Positions 20,690 through 31,229 of a stretch of 64,000 nt of DNA are shown piece after piece. Source of the stretch: Stictocephala bisonia (Eukaryota > Arthropoda > Insecta > Hemiptera > Membracidae). The stretch covers positions 864,501 to 928,500 of the forward strand of contig JAQJVL010000304.1 in NCBI GenBank assembly GCA_035578905.1. The letters run 5' to 3'. Positions within the stretch are counted from its first letter, which is position 1, and every line of letters begins with the position of its first letter. A program made the position numbers and the translations under genes. The notes below the pieces were generated by a model. It ran no database searches, had not been told where the DNA came from, and saw nothing but the letters and a program-made list of their open reading frames with translations.

Positions 20690-21105
20690 GCTCACGCCCA
20701 CGGCATCCGCAGGCCATGGCGTTCTTCCAGATGGCGTGGGTGAGATGGGAAGCGCCTTCCTCGAATTTTGTTAATTTTTAATTTACACTGGTTCTTCTCT
20801 TCAGTTCACTACACGCTTTCACACCCAATTTTATGCAGACACAATTTGAACACCAACTACAACGAGTTGGCGGGAGTCGGTGAGTCCATGAAATAGAGCC
20901 CTAATGGCGCGACCTTTTGCACACTTATCAGCAAGAGACAGAGACGGAGAAGCCGCTCTCAATCTCGAACGTCGTCAACGAGGGAGGCAATTAACACTTG
21001 ACCAATCAGTGTATTGGATCAAGGTGCTCAATACAAATAAGTGTACTGTATTTCTCTCTCGCACTCAGCAGGTTATAATTTCTGGAAACAACCCAGAATA
21101 ATAAA
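20690..21105. promoter_or_regulatory. GC-rich islet, possible promoter or first exon
   Basis: This block is far richer in G+C and CpG than the surrounding DNA. It starts with an inverted repeat (CTCACGCCCACGGCAT / ATGGCGTGGGTGAG, 20690-20737). An ATG at 20833 opens a short frame running into a good splice donor, TCG|GTGAGT (exon end 20879). A second ATG at 20904 opens 65 codons, beginning MARPFAHLSARDRDGEA, not recognised. An inverted CCAAT box (ATTGG) lies near 21010 on either strand. It may be a host promoter with a first exon, or the end of an unknown transposon. No downstream exon could be linked. Confidence 0.3.
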
Positions 21106-21780
21106 ACAATAATTCTCTGCATACATAATATTTCAATTGATACTATTTGCAAAATGAACTTCTTTACTTAATAATAGTATATAAAACTATTTAATTATAA
21201 ATTTGTATTGGCTTCTAGCCAAGATGAAATTAAATGAATATATGAGCCATCTTATACGATAGGACCTACAACTGTGGAGGCAGGAAAACAATGAATGTAG
21301 TTAACTCTATACAATGACCCCCTTAAGGAGTCTATGTACCTATTGTATAGTTGAATGTAACTTGCAATGCCAGTTTGTAGACGCTCAAGGTATATTACTG
21401 GCTTTGGTGAACAAGAGAAAATGTTTTCGTGAAAAACATTTAGTTTTGTTGATATTGTTGTTTTTCCTCTTTAGATATTTTGTTTTAATTAAAACGAAAC
21501 ATCTTCAAGACCCAATAAATATATTTTCATATTGCATCAAATGGGTTATTACTATTATAGTTTATACATATTTTCTTTGCATACATTTATTAGATATACT
21601 AATACAAATAACATTTTTATAGCAAACTAACGCAACAGGGATAAATTAAAATGTATTATTTCAATTTTAGAAAATCGTTCAGTTTTATTCTCCTACAACC
21701 TAAATTCACATTCTGTTACTCCTGTGTTTGCCTTCCACTCTACAGAGTTTTTGTGCTTAACAATAATTTACATTGAAATT
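21106..21780. other. Non-coding stretch
   Basis: Open frames here are short, compositionally biased and start at non-ATG codons or in AT-rich sequence. No gene is supported. Confidence 0.4.
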
Positions 21781-22440
21781 AAATATGGTTGCATTCTTCA
21801 AAATAATTTTTTTTTTTTTTACCGTAGAATTTGGTGAGAAATTGTAGCCTGTTAATAATTAAGATTCTTTACGCCAATGACAAATTATTTAAATTGACGC
21901 ATGCTTGTATTTGACATATACATGATGGAAAAAATATGGAAACGCTTTCACAACTTTTGTATGACTACTTGTAAAAGTGAAATCGTGTACATAATCATCG
22001 TTACAGATAACATACTTTTTCACTCCATTAGCGACATTTCATCTATTCAGTGGGACAGCTCACGAGGGGTTGAACGAAAATCATCAACGTAAGCCTAGGT
22101 CGAGTTTAGTATCAAATTAAAGGTATATTCAAGAGAAATTAATTGCTCCAAACCGGACTTCAAAATGTTTATGCTTTCACATGATGACCTTAAAACACAC
22201 TTAAAACAATATTCATTTTGAAGAATGCAACCATATTTTAGTACAATATAAATCGTAAAGCACAAAAGTGGTCATTTGAATTTCAAAGTAACTAATTTGA
22301 ATACAATTATTTTTGTGCTATTTAACGGTTTTAAGTAAATTATTATGATCAAATATTATAGTTTATGGAACACAATACAAAACAAACAAACAACATTAAA
22401 TTATCTATGGAAAAAATAACGTTGTTATAAAATCGTTTCA
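21780..22440 (-). mobile_element. Degenerate DNA-transposon-like repeat (minus copy)
   Basis: In reverse complement this aligns over long stretches with 41495-41935, sharing for example 'gcaattaatttctcttgaa', 'aaactcgac.taggcttac.ttga' and 'tcatacaaaagtt.tgaaa'. One end reads TATACATGATGGAAAAAATATGGAAACG on the minus strand, close to the other copy's ends. A further 24-bp inverted pair (about 21781-21804 and 22216-22240, core ATGGTTGCATTCTTCAAAAT) sits inside this copy. There is no intact protein. Confidence 0.6.
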
Positions 22441-22679
22441 ATATTGTTTCAAATATACATGCTTATATTTTGATTTCATTAATTATTAACAAACTGACTA
22501 GATGACTACGTTTGTACGACTTATATATATTTTTTTTAATTTCTATAGATATACGGTCAAAATATAATAAAGTGGCCAAGCACTACTTTTAATTTGTGAC
22601 TATTAGTTTGGATATTAAAAACATATAACTATTTCAAATACCACTGAAAGATGAGGTTTATAGAAATAGTTTTTTTCTA

Positions 22680-22776
22680 TGCTACTGTACGTGTATGGAT
22701 GGATGGGTGAGTCAATGCCACTGTACCTGTGGGGTGGGCGGGTGTGTTATTGCCTATGTACGTGTAGGGGTATGTA
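22680..22776 (+). repeat. 36-bp G4 minisatellite, short decayed block
   Basis: About 2.5 diverged copies of the same unit (TACTGTACGTGTATGGATGG..., then ...CACTGTACCTGTGGGGTGGG...). The G runs are partly broken. Confidence 0.75.
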
Positions 22777-24431
22777 CAGACTGTGGAATATTTATGATTT
22801 CGTTATTTAGTTTAGAATTATTTCATGATAAAAACTTTATATATCTAAGCTTATCAATTAGGAAATGAATATACAGAGTAAAATATACTAATTAAATACT
22901 AAAACTTCATTTATTTATTTCGGGTAAAAAGTGGTACATTTATTAAAGTAACTCTATTTTAACAATTAATTTTAAAATACATCTTTTTAACAGTTTATTA
23001 ATTATTCAAACTTAAGTGTAGACCCTCGTTACACAAACATTTTACTATGTAATAATAGTTTGAATCGAAATCCATTTAACTTTTCATACGAACTCAGTTA
23101 ACTGAATTAGGACGTTTTGAGAAAATGAATAAATTTATATTGAAAATCACAATAATTGTTTATTGAGCTATCCATAATTTACTACACAACTTCATCGTGT
23201 TTATAATTCAATATACTTGATAATTTTACTGATAAATTTTAAATGTTTAACTATGATAAAAAAGCAAGTATAAATTTAATATTTAAATATTGTTTCATTT
23301 TAACATATCAGCATATTCCATATTTAATTTTAAAACACTCAATATGCTAAACTGGTTTTTGTATATTTAGAGTTAAATATAAGTTAATAGTACTGTATAT
23401 GCAATTAAGTTAATTATTATACCAAGTATATTATTAATTTTCCTAAATATTTGGTTGGTATTTAACAATGAGTCCAAAGTAATTTAAAGCTATTTTCACT
23501 AAACTAATTTCACATCATAATTTTCCAAGCAAATCTTACGTGTTGGCCGTCCAGAATGTTACATGTTGGTTTCATAATATCTCGTACGTATGCATAGGTT
23601 GCCCCAGTTCTGTATTTAACATGTAACAATTTGCTATCCTAACTTTGATATGTCAAACCATATATGTGAAGTTACAATAAATAAAGTAAAGGAATCGGTT
23701 ACAGAAGGTGGGCTATAACAGTGCCTCCTTGTTGCTAAATAAGTAATACCCTAGTGAGCTGAAAAAATATAACTTGTGAATTCTAAACCCCTCTAGAAAC
23801 AATAGTAAATTGAGAAAAATACTGTAAGATATTCTATTGATAAAGTTATTGAGGTAAACCACTCTGTAGACAACTAAAATGGGCAAGCAATTTAACTCCC
23901 ATATATAACAAGCTGTATCCTTAGACATATCGTATTTTCCCTACATCAGTAATGAGCGAGGAGGTCCTTTCTGAATAAACAGCGTGTTAGTTATTTTACA
24001 GATACATTGACAAGTTTATTTTGATATTAAAAAAACAATCAGTTTATTAAAGTATTAGTCCCGTGAAGTGATGTATTTTGAACGTCAATATGATTACAAT
24101 CAAATCATGAAGGCAATAATTAGGTCATTAGTTTATGGCAGTGTTGGAGGCGGGGGAATTAGGAAGCAATCTGCTTACCCTGGGGTTCTAGGGTGGTTAT
24201 TTGTGGTTTACCTTGCCATCCATCCCCCATCTATTGTCGGCTGGAGACCAGGAGATAAGTAAGGCCGCATTACAAGGAAATCGTGACACAACAGTACTTC
24301 CTATACGGATTGACGTTTGTTTCTAAATGATATACACACTTTCCATGTATTTTCAACTAATACCAGCGTTCATCCAAAAAGGTTGGTTTTTCCAATCAAT
24401 CCTAAGCAAATGATTAGAGGGACACTGTGAT
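22777..24431. other. AT-rich non-coding stretch
   Basis: No gene or repeat recognised. A G-rich patch at about 24140-24260 has an open frame that I judge to be chance. Confidence 0.4.
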
Positions 24432-24616
24432 TAAGTGTTATTAATATATTAATATTATATTAATAATTAATTATTAATAATTACATATATTAATTATTGA
24501 TATTATATTAATATTAAATATATTAATTATTGATATTATATTAATAATAAATATATTAATTATTAATTAATTATTAATAATTAAATATATTAACCAATAT
24601 ATTTCATATATTGGTT
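24432..24616. repeat. AT-only low-complexity block ending in a perfect hairpin
   Basis: Built from variants of 'tattaattattgatattatattaat' repeated at roughly 50-bp intervals. It ends in AACCAATATAT-ttc-ATATATTGGTT (24592-24616), an 11-bp perfect stem with a 3-base loop. Confidence 0.7.
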
Positions 24617-24721
24617 CATATGAAATATTCATTCATGTTCACTGCTCGAGAGACGACAACATAAAAAGAACTCGCTCGGGCTGAGGTTATAAATGATTTT
24701 ATTTTCTGCCATTGTAATGTC

Positions 24722-24952
24722 CTGCCACCCACACCACCCTCTGACTACAGGCCCATCAGTATTCTTACTGCCCTGTTTAAACGCCTTGAAAGAATTGTTC
24801 ATAATCAAACGTCCTGTTACATTGAACATTACAATATACTGTCAAATATTCAATTTGGCTTCCGACCTCAGCACAGCACCACAAGCTCGCTTCTCAAAAT
24901 AACCGAGGACATTCAACCTACAATGGATAAAAGGCAGTGAACTGTTTTAACA
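24722..24952 (+). pseudogene. Fragment of a non-LTR reverse transcriptase
   Basis: In the frame with TCT at 24740 the translation contains DYRPISILTALFKRLER and IQFGFRPQHSTTSSLL, the classic N-terminal blocks of LINE reverse transcriptases (fingers region, Jockey/CR1-like). A TGA at 24938-24940 interrupts the frame. The next codons, T-V-L-T, still fit the family, so the stop is a mutation and homology ends at about 24952. About 75 residues of a domain normally several hundred long remain. It is dead and truncated at both ends. Confidence 0.88.
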
Positions 24953-25252
24953 CAACAGTGAGTCCTGGATGCCTGTCACCTGAGGGACTGTAAAAGTGTT
25001 TCACCTGCGTGTAGTAGTATTAACTCCTAACTAGCACCAATCTAACCAAGGAATTTCTTATCCAAGTATTGGAGGACTTCAAGAGATGCTGGTTTCAAGT
25101 GGATTTAAACTGTTTTTGAGTTGTCAGAACTTTAGACTTATCAACAGTTTCTTAAAAAAAAAACATTAAAAAATTGGCACTTGCACCAATATAATTCAAA
25201 ATATAAAGAGTGGAATGGCCTCGATTAAAAAAAGAAAATAAGGAAATTGCAA

Positions 25253-25553
25253 TTGAACAAGAGGCTCACTCGCCAAAGGGATAACATGAGGGACAGAATC
25301 TGTTGCCTGGAGCAGTATTCCAGAGAAAACTGCTGCAACGTTATCAGTCAGCGGCATCCCTGTGCTCTCCAAAGAGAACGTCACAGACATTGTCCGTGAC
25401 GTGGAAGCATCACTTGGTGTGGTGACCAAGGAGATCCAAGTAGCAGCCACTCAAAGGATTCTAAGCTACAAGAATGCGCGCACACTGTCCATAGTGGTCC
25501 AATTGGTCAGCCATGCTACCAAGGACAGTCTTATTAGAAAGTTACGGGAATAG
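25253..25553 (+). pseudogene. Fragment of a LINE ORF1 protein, frameshifted
   Basis: One frame from 25253 gives a helical, charged stretch leading into DRICCLEQYSREN. After a frameshift near 25345-25352, a second frame reads GIPVLSKENVTDIVRDVEAS ... and ends ...LRE then TAG (25551-25553). The LEQYSRxN-then-(S)GIP signature followed by a DIV.DV..SLGV block and an IVV.LVS..KD.LI segment is characteristic of ORF1 proteins of many animal LINEs (coiled coil plus RRM-like RNA-binding region). It lies downstream of the reverse transcriptase fragment, the reverse of the normal ORF1-ORF2 order. The two are therefore separate insertions or rearranged. Confidence 0.72.
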
Positions 25554-26572
25554 AAGTCATTAGATCCCAAACAGGAGAACACAGTTTTTAAAAATTTACG
25601 GGATTTTCACATTTGTCACCGGAAAACAAAATATTTGCTGGATTAAATAAAACAATAATTTAATTTTGATCAAAAATAAACATGAATAATGTAAAGTGTT
25701 ATCATCTCTTGGTTTTTTTCATTTATCATTCTATCTACACTCTTAATGTTTACTCAATTATAATTTATGTGTCATTCGTAGTCATATTTTATTTAAAAAT
25801 CCTAATAGGATCCATAATAAAATCCATAAGAACCAATATGATACTATCAAAATCTCCCATTCACAGGCTTACTGAATATAACATAACTTGTAAGAAAGTT
25901 AACGATTATTTTCTGTTTATGTTATGAATATAAATCTACTTACAGGACCATTATAAGCGACAATATCTCAAACACCACAACATTGTAGCAAGGCTATTGA
26001 AAGTCAAATTACTTATTATTAGGCTCATTAAATAAATGGAAATAATAATTTATTAATTAAATACATTTTTAATTAATTATGATAAGCAACGTAACTATAA
26101 AACCAATACCGACACCATTTTAATTTGTAATTGAAAAAATATAAGAGAAACATTAGAAAAACTATGATATCGTTGATATAATTATTAAGAATACAATACT
26201 TATCCTACGACATAATATTAATAAATTTATGTCGTAGGACAAGTATAGTATCCAGGGAAACAAATTATTGGGAAAAATTACACAGAAAAACAATTAAAAC
26301 GTCATTGAAATAATGCAAAATATTTCAGAATCAAAGTATTAGTTACAAGTTCAATTGTATTTCATATTCAATATACAATAACATTTAATAAATTTTAAAA
26401 GTTCATTTTCAAACGAAGTTGGAAACTTTAATGGTTCAAGGATCGTTGGGCTATAATCTAAATACAATTTCTAATAAAACGCAATTTTTTTTATAGTAAA
26501 ACAACTGAAACAGGTTGCCTTGTACTTTTGTTACTTTCTGTGTTTTAGTGGCCAGGAAATGAACAAAGTTAC
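25554..26572. other. AT-rich stretch with a compact hairpin
   Basis: Arms at 26196-26215 and 26227-26246 (ATACTTATCCTACGACATAA and its reverse complement with one mismatch) enclose an 11-base loop. The pairing may extend a few bases outward. No gene is seen. Confidence 0.6.
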
Positions 26573-26624
26573 ACATTGTTGTTGAGAACAATGTTCTTCA
26601 CCGCATAAAGACAACGTACTGTTG
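26573..26624 (+). repeat. Left half of a split 88-bp satellite unit
   Basis: 'GTTGTTG.GAAC..TGTT.TTCACCGCATAAAGACA.CGTACTGT' matches the second half of the 88-bp unit that begins in earnest at 26825. The first half appears only after the intervening G4 block. Confidence 0.8.
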
Positions 26625-26820
26625 TACACTGTACGTGTATGGGCGGGCGGGTGGGTCAGTGCCACTGAAGGTGTATGGGTTGGCGGGTGGGTCAGTGCCA
26701 CTGAAGGTGTATGGGCGGGTGGGTGGGTCAGTACCACTGTACGTGTATGGGCGGGCGGGTGGGTCAGTGCCACTGAAGGTGTATGGGCGGGCGGGTGGGT
26801 CAGTGCCCTGTTCCTGATCT
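26625..26820 (+). repeat. 36-bp G4 minisatellite inserted in the 88-bp array
   Basis: About five to six copies of the 36-bp family with GGGCGGGCGGGTGGG cores and the local variant CAGTGCCACTGAAGGTG. It sits exactly between the two halves of an 88-bp unit, implying insertion of, or nucleation within, the satellite. Confidence 0.88.
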
Positions 26821-26824
26821 CCAT

Positions 26825-28700
26825 GTGAGTAAGGAGACTATATTGCCTCTCAGAAACAATAATAATATTGTTGTTGCAAACTCTGTTGTTCACAGCATAA
26901 ATACAACGAACTGTGAGTAAGGAGACTATATTGACTTTCAAAAACAATAATAATATTATTGTTGCGAACTCTGTTGTTCACCACATAAATACAGCGTACT
27001 GTGTGTAAGGAGACTATATTGCCTCTCAGAAACAATAATATTGTTGTTGTTGCGAACTCTGTTGTTCACAGCATAAAGACAGTGTACTGTGAGTAAGGAG
27101 ACTATATTGCCTCTCAGAAACAATAATATTGTTGTTGTTGCGAACTCTGTTGTTCACCTCATAAAGACAGCGTACTGTGAGTAAGGAGACTATATTGACT
27201 CTCAGAAACAATAATAATATTGTTGTTGCAAACTCTGTTTTTCACAGCATAAATACAACGAACTGTGAGTAAGGAGACTATATTGACTCTCAGAAACAAT
27301 AATAATATTGTTGTTGCAAACTCTGTTGTTCACAGCATAAATACAACGAACTGTGAGTAAGGAGACTATATTGACTTTCAAAAACAATAATAATATTGTT
27401 GTTGCGAACTCTGTTGTTCACCACATAAAGACAGCGTACTGTGAGTAAGGAGACTATATTGCCTCTCAGAAACAATAATATTGTTGTTGTTGCGAACTCT
27501 GTTGTTCACAGCATAAATACAACGAACTGTGAGTAAGGAGACTATATTGACTTTCAAAAACAATAATAATATTGTTGTTGCGAACTCTGTTGTTCACCAC
27601 ATAAAGACAGCGTACTGTGAGTAAGGAGACTATATTGCCTCTCAGAAACAATAATATTGTTGTTGTTGCGAACTCTGTTGTTCATCGCATAAAGACAGTG
27701 TACTGTGAGTAAGGAGACTATATTGCCTCTCAGAAACAATAATATTGTTGTTGTTGCGAACTCTGTTGTTCACCTCATAAAGACAGCGTACTGTGAGTAA
27801 GGAGACTATATTGACTCTCAGAAACAATAATAATATTGTTGTTGCAAACTCTGTTTTTCACAGCATAAATACAACGAACTGTGAGTAAGGAGACTATATT
27901 GACTCTCAGAAACAATAATAATATTGTTGTTGCAAACTCTGTTGTTCACAGCATAAATACAACGAACTGTGAGTAAGGAGACTATATTGACTTTCAAAAA
28001 CAATAATAATATTGTTGTTGCGAACTCTGTTGTTCACCACATAAAGACAGCGTACTGTGAGTAAGGAGACTATATTGCCTCTCAGAAACAATAATATTGT
28101 TGTTGTTGCGAACTCTGTTGTTCACCGCATAAAGACAATGTACTGTGAGTAAGGAGACTATATTGCCTCTCAGAAACAATAATATTGTTGTTGTTGCGAA
28201 CTCTGTTGTTCACCGCATAAAGACAGCGTACTGTGAGTAAGGAGACTATATTGCCTCTCAGAAACAATAATATTGTTGTTGTTGCGAACTCTGTTGTTCA
28301 CCGCATAAAGACAGCGTACTGTGAGTAAGAAGACTATATTGCCTCTCAGAAACAATAATATTGTTGTTGTTGCGAACTCTGTTGTTCACCGCATAAAGAC
28401 AGCGTACTGTGAGTAAGGAGACTATATTGACTCTCAGAAACAATAATATTGTTGTTGTTGCGAACTCTGTTGTTCACCGCATAAAGACAGCGTACTGTGA
28501 GTAAGGAGACTATATTGACTCTCAGAAACAATAATAACATTGTTGTTGCGAACTCTGTTGTTCACCTCATAAAGACAGCGCACTGTGAGTAAGGAGACTA
28601 TATTGACTCTCAGAAACAATAATAACATTGTTGTTGCGAACTCTGTTGTTCACACATAAATACAACGAACTATGAGTAAGGAGACTATATTGACTCTCAA
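26825..28700 (+). repeat. 88-bp satellite, about 21 tandem units
   Basis: Unit starts (GTGAGTAAGGAGACTATATT) recur every 88 bp from 26825 to about 28673. Units vary at 'CAATAATATTG(TTG)n', 'CACCGCATAAAGACAGCG' and 'CACAGCATAAATACAACG'. Groups of units recur in the same order 616 bp (7 x 88) apart: about 27090-27560 matches 27706-28176 almost exactly, a higher-order repeat. Open frames of about 61 codons in every unit are artefacts. Two units equal 176 bp, close to a nucleosome repeat. Confidence 0.95.
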
Positions 28701-28821
28701 CAAAATATGCAACATTTAAAATTGTAATAACGTAAGTGAAGGGGAGTTTACCAATTTTATGTGGTTCTACAAACGATAAATATGACTAGTGAGAATGTGG
28801 TGGTTATGATTTTATTGGCGA

Positions 28822-28860
<39 letters not shown>

Positions 28861-31084
28861 AGCAAGAAAGTGTAATGTTTTATGGGTGTTAATGATCTCT
28901 CTTTAAATAATTTGTAGGTATGTTCCTTGGGCCAAGACAAACAAAAAACACCATACAACCATATGTATAAAATGTCTAGATTTCTGTCTGTCGGTCTGAA
29001 TGTGTTTTTTACAAATGTTTTTATAACTCAAGATCTATTTTGAGTTGAAAACTTCCAATTTGGAATTAATATATGTCGTTGTAGGTAAAATGTATATTTA
29101 AAATGTATTTGCTGTAACTAAAGCTGTTTCAAGATGGCGTCCATTTAAATTGTATAATGTCAAATTTCATGAAAACCGTTCGTTATGAATACAACAAATA
29201 TTGTTGGCAGGTAAAAAAATTTAGAATTTAAAGAAAAATCCAACGATACCTTGACTGATAAAATCGAATGATAAATAGCTGAGTAATCAATATTGTAAAC
29301 ATCAATGATAATGGTAAAAAACAAATATGTTGTTTCTTCCGACACTGACTGTCATATATGTACACACAAACCACGGTATGTGGTTAGCGCAAGTACTTTG
29401 TTGATACTGTGAAGTATAAACATTGTAAAAATGCAAATCACTGCTGGTGGAGAGAGATAAGAGCTGATTGGATAACCGTCGTTTAGTTAGAAGAAAAATA
29501 AACTTAGTTCTGTAAGTCTTTCTCTCTCAATATCTTTTTTTACAATTTAATTGTACGATTTTTTATTTACAAAAAATATATATACATAAATAATAATATC
29601 ATTAACATGTTTTATTATACCTATATCGATAGATTTGTACATAATTGCACATTGAAAATATTAATATTAGACACTTATTTCATGGTTGGTTAGACATACG
29701 AGGTGGTTTTCAGTTACTAGGACTAGAATATTCATAATAGGTTAACAATTTACATTGAATGAAAGTTATTTTTATTTTGACAAACAAAATATAGCAAGCA
29801 CAAATTAAAGAATACTATTTAAATTACAACTAAAATCGTATTTAGTAAGCTTTTTGTTTGTATTCTGTGAATGGGTTACAATACTTATTGTAGATGGTTT
29901 ATTTTACGTTCGTAGGATCTGAAACCTACATATTTCTTGTATTTTTTAATGAAAACACTAAACTTTTAGTGTTTTAGTAGTAGTATAGTAATATAATAAA
30001 ACTATAAACATTTAGATATAATTATCGTAAATTAGAATGTATAACAATATACGTGAAATATTAGTAAAAATTAAACCCTTTCATTAATTTAATAAAAGTA
30101 AATGTCATTAATATAGTACGACATAATTAGTATGTAAAACAATAGTCATCGGATGTTAAATGTGAGAACATAAAAAAAATAACGTTAACATTGTTTATAA
30201 ATTTTATATGAAGTGTATAACGAGACATTTCAAGTTTATTCATTCCCGGCCAAAATAAACTGAGATAAATTCCTGAGCAAAAGAGCAAGTGCAAGCAGGA
30301 AATAGCTTTTGCATGAAAGAAGTGTTTTAGCAAAGCTGATTTAGTTATTCACAAGGATAGTAAGGGATCAAGGATAGTAAAATTTAACCTTGATTAACAG
30401 TTTCCTATCGTGATAAAAATAGCTACTAACATAAGTTAAGTGCCATTTAGTAATCATTTACCTTCCTTTAATTAATAAATGCATTATAGTAGAATTACTA
30501 TTGCCGTTACTTATAATAACCAAAAGTATATTCTTTTATAAATTTGAAAACATGGATCTTAAAAAAGGTTTTTAATAATATGACCTTATTGCACGTTTGG
30601 ACTCAATCTTATCTGTCATGAGGTTACACCGTGTCTCAGTTGAGAGAGCTGAGTAACATTTAAAAGGATGACAGAAGTATAAAACTGCTGCATTATTATA
30701 TAGCTAAATGAGGGTACGTTGTGTTTCACTAATATGATCCTATGAAACATTCTTGATAGTATTATATTAGTTATTCATTAAAATATATAATTATTTATGT
30801 GCAGTTAAATGGGTTAATGTGTATCAAAACTATATTTGATCATGATGGAAAATAAACAGTGATTAAGGTAAGTCGTAACTTAGTTTAGATAGGGAGAACA
30901 ATTTCGTTAGGAAAGTAAAATAAATATGTATATTGCCAGATGAAAGGGATGTTTTATTCCCATACTTTCCAAAATTTTTGTAGGTCAAACAACATAAATG
31001 TAAAAATAGCGGGATATTTACAAGGTTCCTTATTGAGAAATATCTTTAATAGTTTTTTTAATTAGCATAATACGTTTTGGTAAA
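28701..31084. other. AT-rich stretch with (AT)n(GT)n microsatellite
   Basis: A compound (AT)n(GT)n run spans 28821-28860. No gene seen. The block at about 30715-30815 (ending ...ttcattaaaatat...tatgtgcag.taaatg.gtt) resembles 32345-32455, an old short duplication. Confidence 0.5.
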
Positions 31085-31229
31085 TATACAGTACAAGTAA
31101 ATGTCACACAACACAATATAAGCTCAGAATGCGCAAATATATATACAAGTACAAAATGCACAAAGTACAAAGTTGTAATATGCATTTTGTGCTTGTATTG
31201 TGTTGTGTAACATTTACTTGAATTGTATA
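31085..31229. repeat. Two-part inverted repeat (foldback)
   Basis: Outer arms 31085-31118 and 31196-31229 match in 31 of 34 positions. Inner arms 31145-31160 and 31181-31196 match in 15 of 16. The outer arm core is CAAGTAAATGTCACACAACA. The whole could fold into a 145-base hairpin with an internal loop. Probably a short MITE or a hairpin RNA source. Confidence 0.85.

Noticed and set aside
26850..28628. Series of about 61-codon minus-strand frames every 88 bp
   Set aside because: A product of the 88-bp satellite. The unit length is not a multiple of 3, and each frame is just the gap between repeated stops.
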